Assembly: GCA_963741355.1 (NCBI GenBank)
Contig: CAVUIG010000011.1
Coordinates: 121,839 to 185,838, forward strand
Origin: CAIWHR01 sp963741355
GTDB lineage: Bacteria; Pseudomonadota; Gammaproteobacteria; Burkholderiales; Casimicrobiaceae
Direction of reading: 5' to 3'
Length of the DNA stretch: 64,000 nt
Shown: positions 8,224-16,650 of the stretch, piece after piece
Layout of the letters: every line of letters starts with the position of its first letter
Numbering within the stretch: position 1 is the first letter of the stretch
Notes under the pieces: generated by a model
Told to the model about the DNA's origin: nothing
Database searches by the model: none
The model's input: only the letters and a program-made list of their open reading frames with translations
Position numbers and translations under genes: made by a program

Positions 8224-9526
8224 CTATTTCGCCGTCGGCTGCGCGGCGGGCGCGGTGGCGTGCGCCGTCTTGTCCGTGCCGATGAGATGCAGCGCATCGC
8301 CGCGCGCCTGGTTGATCCGGAACCGGATCAGCACCAGCACCATCATGCCGGACACGAACAGGCCGAATATCACGATCGCGGCCTCGACCGAGACGCCTGT
8401 GCGCACCATCAGCGCGTAGAGGCCGACCATCACCAGGATGCCGATGTTCTCGTTGAAGTTCTGCACGGCGATCGAGTGGCCCGCGCCCATCAGGACGTGG
8501 CCGCGATGCTGGAGCAGGGCGTTCATCGGCACGACGAAGAACCCGGCGCAGCCGCCCACGAGGATCATCAGCACGACCGTGAGGGGCAGGCTCCGCACGA
8601 ACAGCATGGAGATCACGACGAGGCCCATGGCGATGCCGATCGGCAGCACCCGCACCGACTTGCGCAGCGAGATCGTGCGCGCGGCGATCACCGCGCCCGC
8701 GGCGATGCCGAAGGCGACGACGCCCATCAGGTTCGTCGCCTGGGTGAGGTTGAAGCCGAGCGCGGAGGCCGCCCAGTCGATGACGATGAACTGGAGCGTC
8801 GCGCCGGCACCCCAGAACATCGTCGTCGTGGCGAGCGATATCTGTCCGAGGCGATCCTTCCAGAGCAGCTTGTTGCAGTGGACGAACTCGCGGATGAGGT
8901 AGAGCGGATTGCGGTTCACGATCCGGCGATCGACACCCGGTGTCGGGGATGAACCAGTTGAACGTCGCGGCGATCGCGTAGATGCCCATGATCACGCTGA
9001 TCGCGGCGGCCGGGGCGGTGTCGATGCCGACGTCGATCGCGGGCAGGTCGAAGCCCAGGAGCATCGTCGAGACGCGCGGTCCGATGAGCTGGCCGCCGAT
9101 CAACGTGCCGAGGATGATGGAGCCGACCGTCGTGCCCTCGATCCAGCTGTTGGCGATGACGAGCTGCTCGGGCGGCAGGAGCTCGGTCAGGATGCCGTAT
9201 TTCGCCGGCGAATACGCGGCGGCGCCGAGGCCGACGACGGCGTACGCGAGCAGCGGGTGCGCGCTGAACAGCATCAGCGTGCAGCCCAGCACCTTGATGC
9301 CGTTGGTCAGCAGCATGACGCGTCCCTTGGGGCGCGAGTCGGCGAACGCGCCGACCAGCGGCGCCAGCAGGACGTAAGAGACGACGAAGCACTGCTTGAG
9401 CGCCGGCGTCATCCAGCGCGGCTCGTTGAGGTCGGCGAGCAGTGCGATCGCGGCGATGAGCAGCGCATTATCGGCGAGCGACGAGAAGAACTGCGCCGCC
9501 ATGATCGTGTAAAACCCGGACTTCAT
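8224..9526 (-). CDS. lplT: Lysophospholipid transporter LplT (MFS), frameshifted as read
   Basis: Major facilitator protein that flips lysophospholipids to the inner leaflet of the inner membrane for reacylation. The N-terminal half begins MKSGFYTIMAAQFFSSLADNALL and the C-terminal half continues NRNPLYLIREFVHCNKLLW; both are typical LplT. An extra base in the CCC at 8936-8938 breaks the frame exactly in the central loop; removing it gives PDTGVDRRIVNRNPL. Length 1303 nt is 3n+1. GGAGGAG precedes the ATG. The acyltransferase Aas, often adjacent or fused, is not here. It is divergent from alr, and its stop lies five bases from a MITE-like element. Confidence 0.9.
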
Positions 9527-9585
9527 TCTCCTCCGATTGGCCGAGCAGGCGCTGCGCGCCACCGGGCACTGCCGCAGTGTTTGGG

Positions 9586-9591
9586 TATAAT
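9586..9591 (+). promoter_or_regulatory. Possible -10 box for alr
   Basis: A perfect TATAAT lies in the 183 bp divergent gap between lplT and alr, 119 bases before the alr ATG. It is the only AT-rich spot in the gap. The sequence at the -35 distance (cgggca) is poor, so an activator or an extended -10 would be needed. Confidence 0.35.
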
Positions 9592-9709
9592 TATTGTGCA
9601 CCGCCGGCAGCCCGCGCTTTATACCACGATTGATCGAGGCAGGGGCGGTCGTCCGCCGGACGCAGCCCCGCTTCCCGGCGCACCGATCGGGAACCGATAT
9701 TCGCGCGCC

Positions 9710-10804
9710 ATGGCCCGTCCTATCTACGCCCAGGTGAACCTGACCGCGCTCCGCGCGAATCTCGCGCTGGTGCGCTCGCGCGCGCCGAAGACGCAGGTGC
9801 TCGCGGTGGTCAAGGCGAACGCCTACGGTCACGGGCTCACCCGCGTCGTGCCGGCGCTCGCCGACGCCGACGGCCTTGCGCTGCTCGAGCGCGACCACGC
9901 CATCGCGCTCCGCGCGTCGCACTACAAGCGCAGGATCCTGCTGCTCGAGGGATTCTTCGGCGCGGACGAGCTGCCGGAGATCTCCGCGAACCGGCTCGCG
10001 ATCGTCGTCCACCACGCCGACCAGGTGGGGATGCTGGAGCGCGCACATCTCGAGCGTCCGCTCGAAGTCTTCGTGAAGATCAACAGCGGAATGAACCGTC
10101 TTGGCGTGCGGCCCGCCGAAGCGCGGGCGCTGGTCGAGCGGCTGGCGAGCTGCGATTCGGTCGCGGCGCTGCGCCTCATGACGCACCTCGCGCGCGCCGA
10201 CGAGGACGACGGCGTCCGCGACCAGCTGGCCGTGTTCGACACGGCGTGCAAAGGCCTGCCGTATCCGCGCTCGATCGCGAACTCGGCCGGCGTGATCCGC
10301 TACGACGAGGTCGGCGGCGACATCGTGCGGCCCGGGATCATGCTCTACGGTGCGTCGCCGTTTCCGTATCAGGGCGCGGACGAGCTGCAGCTGCAGCCGG
10401 TGATGACGCTGCGCTCCGAGATCATCGCGGTGCAGGAGCTGCGCGCCAACGACAGCGTCGGGTACGGAGGCGGTTACACCGCGTCGCGCGCGCACCGGAT
10501 CGGCGTCGTCGCGGGCGGATACGCCGACGGCTACCCGCGCCACGCACCCAACGGCACGCCGGTGCTCGTCTGCGGCAGGAAGGTGCGGATGGCGGGGCGC
10601 GTGTCGATGGACATGATCACGGTCGACCTCACCGACGCGCCTGAGGCGAAGATCGGCAGTCCGGTGGTGCTGTGGGGCGAGGGACTGGCCGTGGACGACG
10701 TCGCCAGCGCGGCGGCGACGGTCGGCTACGAGCTCCTGTGCGCGGTCGCGCCGCGGGTGCCGTTCGTCGTGACCAACGTCGGGCGCGTCGACGTCGAGCT
10801 CTGA
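9710..10804 (+). CDS. alr: Alanine racemase
   Basis: PLP enzyme supplying D-alanine for peptidoglycan, 364 aa, cytoplasmic. The PLP lysine is in VVKANAYGHGL near the N-terminus; the second catalytic residue is the Tyr in SVGYGGGYTAS; substrate and PLP-phosphate motifs NSAGVIR and GRVSMDMI are present. Start at ATG 9710 (MARPIYAQVNLTALRANL) gives the standard N-terminus. It is followed 60 bases later by hldD on the same strand. Confidence 0.95.
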   Translation: MARPIYAQVNLTALRANLALVRSRAPKTQVLAVVKANAYGHGLTRVVPALADADGLALLERDHAIALRASHYKRRILLLEGFFGADELPEISANRLAIVVHHADQVGMLERAHLERPLEVFVKINSGMNRLGVRPAEARALVERLASCDSVAALRLMTHLARADEDDGVRDQLAVFDTACKGLPYPRSIANSAGVIRYDEVGGDIVRPGIMLYGASPFPYQGADELQLQPVMTLRSEIIAVQELRANDSVGYGGGYTASRAHRIGVVAGGYADGYPRHAPNGTPVLVCGRKVRMAGRVSMDMITVDLTDAPEAKIGSPVVLWGEGLAVDDVASAAATVGYELLCAVAPRVPFVVTNVGRVDVEL

Positions 10805-10864
10805 CGCGCCCCGGGCTAGAATCGGGAATCTCCCGCGTCCGAAGAACCCGCGAAAGAACGCCAC

Positions 10865-11872
10865 GTGTACACCGTCGTCACCGGAGCCGCCGGATTCATC
10901 GGCGCCAATCTCGTCCGTGCGCTCAACGCGCGCGGCGATGCGGACATCATCGCCGTCGACAATCTCGCGCACGCCGACAAGTTCAGGAACCTCGTCGACT
11001 GCGAGATCGCCGACTACCTGGACAAGGAGGAATTCCTGCTGCGCCTGGCCGACGGCGACCTCGATGACGACATCGGCGCGATCCTGCATCAGGGCGCGTG
11101 CTCCGACACGATGGAGACGGACGGCCGGTACATGATGCGCAACAATTTCCGGTATTCGGTGGCGCTCGTCGACTGGTGCCAGGCCAACGACGTGCCGTTC
11201 CTGTATGCGTCGAGCGCATCGGTCTACGGCGGGGGCGGCGTGTTCCGGGAGGAGCGCGCGCACGAGGCGCCGCTCAACATCTACGGCTATTCGAAGTTCC
11301 TGTTCGACCAGTACGTGCGTCGCCTGCTGCCGGACCGCACCGCGCCCATCGCCGGCTTCCGTTATTTCAACGTCTACGGCCCGCGCGAGCGGCACAAGGG
11401 GCGCATGGCGTCCGTCGTGATGCATTTCTTCGACCAGTATCGCGCGGAGGGCGGCGTGCGGCTCTTCGAGGGCGCGCAGGGCTACGCCGCCGGCGAGCAG
11501 CGGCGCGATTTCGTGTCGGTCGACGACGTCGTCAAGGTCAACCTCGAGTTTCTCGACCACCCGGAGCGCAGCGGCATCTTCAATCTCGGCAGCGGCGCGT
11601 CGGCGACGTACAACGAGGTCGCGGTCGCGACGATCAATGCCGTCCGCGCGACCGAAGACAAGGCGCCCCGAACGCTCGCCGAGCTGGTCGGCGAAGGCGC
11701 CGTGAGGTACATCCCCTTTCCGCCGGCGCTCGTCGGCAAGTACCAGAGCTTCACCGAAGCCGATCTCACGCGGTTGCGCCGCGCCGGCTACGCGGCGCCG
11801 ATGCAAAGCGTCGCCGAAGGCGTTCCGCGCTACGTCGAACGGCTGATTTCCACGCCGGCATCCGCCGCGTAA
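10865..11872 (+). CDS. hldD: ADP-L-glycero-D-manno-heptose 6-epimerase
   Basis: 335 aa short-chain dehydrogenase making the ADP-heptose used for the LPS inner core. Motif TGAAGFIGANL binds NADP, SSASVYGG and the YxxxK pair in YGYSKFLFDQY are catalytic, and FNVYGPRERHKGRMASV is a strong HldD signature. The start codon is GTG. It is a little longer than the 310 aa E. coli enzyme because of a small insertion near residue 225, as in other betaproteobacteria. TAGAAT at 10817-10822 may be its -10 box. Confidence 0.95.
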   Translation: MYTVVTGAAGFIGANLVRALNARGDADIIAVDNLAHADKFRNLVDCEIADYLDKEEFLLRLADGDLDDDIGAILHQGACSDTMETDGRYMMRNNFRYSVALVDWCQANDVPFLYASSASVYGGGGVFREERAHEAPLNIYGYSKFLFDQYVRRLLPDRTAPIAGFRYFNVYGPRERHKGRMASVVMHFFDQYRAEGGVRLFEGAQGYAAGEQRRDFVSVDDVVKVNLEFLDHPERSGIFNLGSGASATYNEVAVATINAVRATEDKAPRTLAELVGEGAVRYIPFPPALVGKYQSFTEADLTRLRRAGYAAPMQSVAEGVPRYVERLISTPASAA

Positions 11873-11958
11873 CGTGGCCGCCGTGCGGTGGAGGGTCGCG
11901 CGACTTTTCGCGCGATCCCCGATCCGCCGCGCGTCCCACCATCGCGAAGGAGAACACC

Positions 11959-12309
11959 ATGCGGCATCTGCTGTCGGCGCTGGCGCTGTGCCTGTGCTCG
12001 GGCATCGCGCTCGCCACCGTCAACCTCAACACCGCGTCGAAGGACGAGCTCGTTGCCTTGCCAGGCATCGGACCGGCCAAGGCGCAGGCGATCATCGATT
12101 ACCGGAAGACCCATGGCGCGTTCAAGTCGGTCGAGGAGCTGAAGGACGTCAAGGGCATCGGCGCCAAGCGCTACGAAAAGCTGAAGGGCGAGTTCACGAT
12201 CGGCGCGAGCGCCGGCGCGCGGCCGGCGAGTACGTCGAAGCCGGATTCGGCTTCGAATCGCAGCGCCAAGGGAGACGTCGCCGCTGCGGCGACGAAGGCC
12301 AAGCCGTAG
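11959..12309 (+). CDS. ComEA-like helix-hairpin-helix protein
   Basis: 116 aa. A signal peptide (MRHLLSALALCLCSGIALA) is followed by a tandem helix-hairpin-helix domain of the ComEA type (VNLNTASKDELVALPGIGP... and KDVKGIGAKRYEKLKG), then a Ser/Ala/Lys-rich tail. ComEA proteins bind double-stranded DNA in the periplasm and pull it in during natural transformation; short homologues like this are widespread and not all act in uptake. ATG preceded by AAGGAG (11947-11952). A second, longer paralogue follows after 270 bases. Confidence 0.88.
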   Translation: MRHLLSALALCLCSGIALATVNLNTASKDELVALPGIGPAKAQAIIDYRKTHGAFKSVEELKDVKGIGAKRYEKLKGEFTIGASAGARPASTSKPDSASNRSAKGDVAAAATKAKP

Positions 12310-12579
12310 CGGCATCGCCTAAGAGCCGGTCGCGCGCGGGAGCAGGAGCAGTTGCACCGGCGCGCGGACGGCCCGGTGGCGGCCGCCACTCGAAGCGCAG
12401 CGTCGAGGTCAAGTTGCCAGAAGCCTCTCATCGCCCTCCTATCTGTCCGATGTTTGATCCAAATCGCTTGTCCCTCTCCGGGTCAACCCGTAACATCGGG
12501 CGCGCGTTAATGCCCCTGCGCCGGCACACGTACTGGCGCCGGTGCGGCGCACCCGCTCACAATGACCCGGAGATTCACC

Positions 12580-13498
12580 ATGAAACGTCTCTTGCTGCTC
12601 GTCGCGACCCTGCTCTTCTGGGGAATGGCGCTCGCGGCCGTCAACATCAACACCGCGACCAAGGAAGAGCTCGAGGCACTGCCCGAGATCGGCCCGGTCA
12701 AGGCGCAGGCCATCATCGACTACCGCAAGGAGCATGGTCCGTTCAAATCGATCGACCAGATCAAGGACGTGAAGGGCGTCGGCCCGGTCACCTTCGACAC
12801 GATCAAGGGCGACATCTCGCTGACCGGCCCGACCACGCTTCCCGCCAAGGCGGCGAAGACCGAGCCCGCGAAGGCGCGGCCCGCAGCCGCCGGCACCGGC
12901 GAAGGCGGCAGCGCCCGTCACGGCGGCTCCCGCGGCGGCGCCCACTCCGGCACCGGCGAAGGCGGCAGCGCCCGTCACGGCGGCTCCCGCAGCCCCTGGT
13001 GCGCCCGCCAAGGTCGAGCCGATGAAGCCCGCACCGGCCGCGGCCCCCGCGCCTGCGGCGACACCGGCGAAGACCGATGCGATGAAGGATGCAAAGGCCA
13101 CCGGCAAGGACGCCGCGAAGTCGACGGACAAGGAAGCGGCAGCTGCGCCGAAGTCCGCCAAGGAAGAAAAGGCGGCCAAGGCGAAGGCGGACAAGGAAGC
13201 GAAGGAAGCGAAGGCGAAGGCGGACAAGGAAGCCAAGGACGCCAAGGCGAAAGCGGACAAGGAAGCGAAGGACGCCAAGTCCGCGAAGTCGACGGACAAG
13301 GACGACAAGGCGGCCAAGGCCAAGGCCGACAAGGAAGCGAAGGCGAAGGCGGACAAGGAAGCGAAGGACGCCAAGGCCGCCAAGGCGAAGGCCGACAAGG
13401 AAGCGAAGGCTGCGGCCGACAAGGAAGCGAAGGATGCGAAGGCCAAGGCGAAGGCCGACAAGGACGCGAAGGCCAAGGAAGACAAGGCCGCCAAGTAA
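12580..13498 (+). CDS. ComEA-like protein with long Lys/Ala-rich tail, frameshifted as read
   Basis: Signal peptide (MKRLLLLVATLLFWGMALA) plus the same ComEA helix-hairpin-helix domain (VNINTATKEELEALPEIGP, KDVKGVGPVTFDTIKG, residues 20-80), then an Ala/Pro linker and about 140 residues built of repeated KADKEAK-type heptads, as in histone H1-like or TolA-like tails. The frame breaks at about 12886-12890; one base removed there joins the domain to the linker (PAPAKAAAPVTAAPA repeated) and the tail in 13022-13498. ATG 12580 was chosen over 12562 because GGAG lies eight bases upstream. The basic tail may add DNA or envelope binding; function unproven. Confidence 0.8.
12890..12990 (+). repeat. 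Two identical 44 bp copies in the comEA2 linker
   Basis: Bases 12890-12933 recur exactly at 12947-12990, a spacing of 57 bp (19 codons). In the corrected frame the unit encodes PAPAKAAAPVTAAPA twice. The reading-frame break of the gene lies at the left edge of the first copy, so repeat number or alignment here should be treated with caution. Confidence 0.85.
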
Positions 13499-13523
13499 TC
13501 GACGCGCCTTTCCCGCAACCACG

Positions 13524-13549
13524 AAACCCCGCCCGAGTGGCGGGGTTTT
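13524..13549 (+). terminator. Rho-independent terminator after comEA2
   Basis: Perfect 10 bp stem (aaaccccgcc at 13524-13533, ggcggggttt at 13539-13548) with a 5-base loop and a TTTT run, 26 bases after the comEA2 stop. It separates the comEA genes from cysM. Confidence 0.85.
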
Positions 13550-13650
13550 CGTTGGAGGCCCGCACTCCGGGTCACCGCGAATGCGCGCGCAGCGCTCGGA
13601 TACAATCGGCTTTCCGGTTGTCGCGCGTCGCGCGGCTCGCGGGCTCGCCC

Positions 13651-14538
13651 ATGTATCCCACGCTCGAATCCACCGTCGGCAACACGCCGCTCGTCCGCCT
13701 GCAGCGGATGCCGGGCGCCACATCGAATGCGATCCTCGCCAAGCTCGAGGGGAACAACCCTGCGGGCTCGGTCAAGGACCGGCCGGCGCTGTCGATGCTG
13801 GTCGAGGCCGAGAAGCGCGGGGAGATCAAGCCCGGCGACACGCTCGTCGAGGCGACCTCCGGCAACACGGGCATCGCCTTGGCGATGGTCGCGGCGATGA
13901 AGGGTTACCGGATGATCCTGGTGATGCCGGACAACCAGTCGCTGGAGCGGCGCCAGTCGATGCGCGCTTTCGGCGCCGAGCTGGTGCTGACACCCAAGGC
14001 CGGCGGCATGGAGCATGCGCGCGACGTCTCGCTGCGCGTTCGCGCCGATGTGAACGGCTTCATCCTCGACCAGTTCGCCAATCCGGACAACCCGCTCGCC
14101 CACTATCGCGGCACCGGCCCCGAGATCTGGCGCGACACGCAGGGCGCGATCACGCATTTCGTTTCCGCAATGGGCACGACCGGCACGATCATGGGCGTGT
14201 CGCGATTCCTCAAGGAGCAGAATCCGGCGGTCGTCATCATCGGCGCGCAGCCCGAGGAGGGCTCGCAGATTCCGGGCATCCGCAAGTGGCCCGAAGCGTA
14301 CCTGCCGAAGATCTTCGACCGCCGCCGGGTCGACCGGGTCGAAAGCGTCTCGCAAGCCGAAGCCGAGACGATGACGCGGCGGCTCGCGAGCGAAGAGGGC
14401 ATCTTCGGCGGCATTTCCGCGGGCGGCGCGTGCGCGGTGGCGCTGCGCGTCGCGCGCGAGGTGACGAACGCGACGATCGTGTTCGTCGTCTGCGATCGCG
14501 GCGACCGCTATCTGTCGACCGGCGTGTTCCCCGCGTGA
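13651..14538 (+). CDS. cysM: Cysteine synthase B
   Basis: 295 aa PLP enzyme joining O-acetylserine with sulfide or thiosulfate. The PLP lysine lies in NPAGSVKDRPAL, the phosphate loop is TSGNTGIAL, and the substrate-region FGGISAGGACAVAL is present. The sequence starts MYPTLESTVGNTPLVRLQRM, and features such as MPDNQSLERRQSMRAFGAEL and PEEGSQIPGIRKWPEAYLP mark the CysM rather than the CysK branch. TACAAT at 13601-13606 is a possible -10 box. Likely a separate unit after the terminator, with the exonuclease gene 40 bases downstream. Confidence 0.95.
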   Translation: MYPTLESTVGNTPLVRLQRMPGATSNAILAKLEGNNPAGSVKDRPALSMLVEAEKRGEIKPGDTLVEATSGNTGIALAMVAAMKGYRMILVMPDNQSLERRQSMRAFGAELVLTPKAGGMEHARDVSLRVRADVNGFILDQFANPDNPLAHYRGTGPEIWRDTQGAITHFVSAMGTTGTIMGVSRFLKEQNPAVVIIGAQPEEGSQIPGIRKWPEAYLPKIFDRRRVDRVESVSQAEAETMTRRLASEEGIFGGISAGGACAVALRVAREVTNATIVFVVCDRGDRYLSTGVFPA

Positions 14539-14578
14539 CACGCGCCCGCGCGGATCGCGACATCACGGCCATCGCCTC

Positions 14579-15364
14579 ATGACGCCGATCCTCGTGTTCG
14601 ACATCGAGTCCGTGCCGGACATCGCCGGGCTGCGTCGCGTCCATGCCGAGACCGCGGGACTCGACGACGACGGTGTGGTCGAATGGATCGCCCAGGCACG
14701 GCGCGAGAGGACCGGCAGCGACTTCCTGCCGCTGCATTTCCAGAAGATCGTCGCCATCGCCTGTGCGCTGCGCGACGGCGGCGGAATCAAGATCGCCTCG
14801 GTCGGCACCGCCGACGACACCGAGCCCGAGCTCATTCGCCGTTTCTTCGACTTGGTCGACCGGCATACGCCGCAGCTCGTCTCGTGGAACGGCGGCGGCT
14901 TCGACCTGCCCGTGCTCAACTACCGCGCGCTGATCCATGGCGTGACTGCCGCGCGGTTCTGGGAATGGGGTGACGACGACCGCGACTTTCGCTACAACAA
15001 TTATCTGTCCCGCTATCACACCCGCCACCTCGACCTGATGGACGTCCTCGCGATGTACCAGCCGCGCGCGTCGGCCGGGCTCGACGTGATGGCGCGGCTC
15101 TGCGGGTTTCCGGGCAAGCTCGGCATGGACGGCAGCGAGGTCCACGCCGCGGTGCGCGCAGGGAAGCTCGAGGAGGTGCGTCGCTACTGCGAGACCGACG
15201 TGATGAACACGTATCTGCTGTACCAGCGGTTCCGCCTGCTGCGCGGCGAGCTCTCCGCAGGCGAGTACGCGCAGGAGATCTCGCTCGCGCGGGAGCGCAT
15301 CGCGGCGCTCAATGCGCCGCACTGGCAGGAATTTCTCGCCGCCTGGGATTCGAACACGCCCTAG
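14579..15364 (+). CDS. Predicted 3'-5' exonuclease, PolB-like (DEDDy)
   Basis: 261 aa, the DNA_pol_B_exo2 type of RNase H-fold exonuclease. Acidic motifs are visible: VFDIESVPD (Exo I), SWNGGGFDLPVLNYRAL (Exo II) and YCETDVMNTYLLY (Exo III), with HLDLMDVLAMYQPRA between. These proteins occur as stand-alone genes in proteobacteria; physiological substrate not established. It follows cysM on the same strand and converges on the DUF1501 gene. Confidence 0.88.
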   Translation: MTPILVFDIESVPDIAGLRRVHAETAGLDDDGVVEWIAQARRERTGSDFLPLHFQKIVAIACALRDGGGIKIASVGTADDTEPELIRRFFDLVDRHTPQLVSWNGGGFDLPVLNYRALIHGVTAARFWEWGDDDRDFRYNNYLSRYHTRHLDLMDVLAMYQPRASAGLDVMARLCGFPGKLGMDGSEVHAAVRAGKLEEVRRYCETDVMNTYLLYQRFRLLRGELSAGEYAQEISLARERIAALNAPHWQEFLAAWDSNTP

Positions 15365-15458
15365 TCGCCGTCCCTGCTGCGGCATGGCCCGGTTGCGGGC
15401 GGAGCCGCGAGACGTGGATCGATCGCGCGAAGCCGTCCCGTTCCGCGGGACGGTGTCG

Positions 15459-16636
15459 TCAGGCGTTCAGCAGCGGAAGCGTCGGAAATTTCCCGCCGAG
15501 CGTCGCCGCGGACGGAAGACCCCACCAGCGCTCCAGCACCGTCGCGTAGACGCCGCGAAAATCGAGCGCGAATCCCATGTTGCCATCGCCGCCGAGGCGC
15601 GCGAGCGAAGGCTGCTCTCCGTACAGGCCGCCCTGGACCCTGCCGCCGAGCGCGAAATGCACGCTGGACGTGCCGTGGTCGGTGCCGTTCGAGAGATTCT
15701 CCTTCGGCCGCCTGCCGAATTCCGGCGTAGGTCAGCACCAGCGTGTCGTTCCAGCGCCCGAGCTCGATGAGCGCCGCCTTGAGTGCGACGATTCCCGCGG
15801 CGAGCTCGCCCAAGAGCCGCGCCTGCGTCGCGGCCTGTCCCGTATGCGTATCGAACCCGGACAGCGTGATGCGGACCACGGCGACGCCCGACGGCGCGGC
15901 GATCACCTCTGCCGCCGTGCGGATCGCGTTGCCGAACCCGCCTCGTCGGAAACTCCGTCGCGAGCGTGCGGCGCGCGCCGAGATGTGCCGCCGCCTGCAC
16001 GATGTCCGCTTCGACCTTGAGGATGTGCGCCAGCGCGCGGTTGCTCGCGGCCCCCTCCGGCGTCGCGAGGCGCGCCTGGCGGAGAAACTGGTCGGGATTC
16101 GCGAGCGCGATCGCGCGCGTGCCGCCTCCGGTGAGCGGGCCGAGGTCCGCGGTGCCGATGATCACGCCATCGGCCGCGAACGTCGCGGGGGTCGGCGCGG
16201 TCGCGAACGTTCGCGTGAGCCACCCCTCCTGGAGGTACTCCTCGCTCCTCGATGCGGTGTCCCAGATCTCGATCGAGCGGAAATGCGACAGGTTGGGCGC
16301 CGGATAGCCGACGCCTTGCAGCACCGCGAGCTCCCGGGCGTTCCAGAGCGGAAGCAGCGGCGCGAGCGACGGATGCAGCCCGGCGCGGTCCGAGAGCGGC
16401 ACGATCGCGTCGCGCGCGATCGCAAGCTTCGGACGCAGCGCGTAGTACGCCGGATCCGCGAACGGCACCAGCGTATTGAGCCCGTCGTTGCCGCCTTTCA
16501 GCTCGATGAGGACGAGAAGGCGCCGATAGTCCGCGCCCGCCGGCGCGGCCGCGAAGCTCACGCCGACCGCCGCGCCATTGAGCGCGCAGACCGTGGCTGC
16601 CGACAGCGATGTCCGGAGGAATTGACGGCGATTCAT
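15459..16636 (-). CDS. DUF1501 protein, frameshifted as read
   Basis: Exported protein of about 392 aa in the sulfatase/alkaline-phosphatase-like superfamily. The N-terminus MNRRQFLRTSLSAATVCALNG has a twin-arginine-like motif. Family landmarks: IELKGGNDGLNTLVPFADP, GLHPSLAPLLPLW, SGFDTHTGQ, and (in the third frame) SNGTDHGT and GGRVQGGLYG. Two single-base breaks at about 15943 and 15724; removing one base at each restores EFPTGGFGNAIRTAAE and LTYAEFGRRPKENLSNGTDHG. Length 1178 nt is 3n+2, as expected for two insertions. It is 14 bases downstream of its usual partner DUF1800. Function unknown. Confidence 0.87.
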
Positions 16637-16650
16637 CGGTTCGGCTCCCT

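Noticed and set aside
8219..11806. A very long minus-strand open frame (about 1195 codons) antisense to alr and hldD
   Set aside because: Only its last third (lplT) resembles a protein; the rest is Arg/His/Asp-rich low-complexity sequence caused by high GC3 in the opposite strand genes.
13089..14582. Long plus-strand frame of Arg/Lys repeats overlapping the comEA2 tail and cysM
   Set aside because: It is the shifted frame of the KADKEAK repeats and of cysM; cysM itself has a complete, motif-bearing frame.
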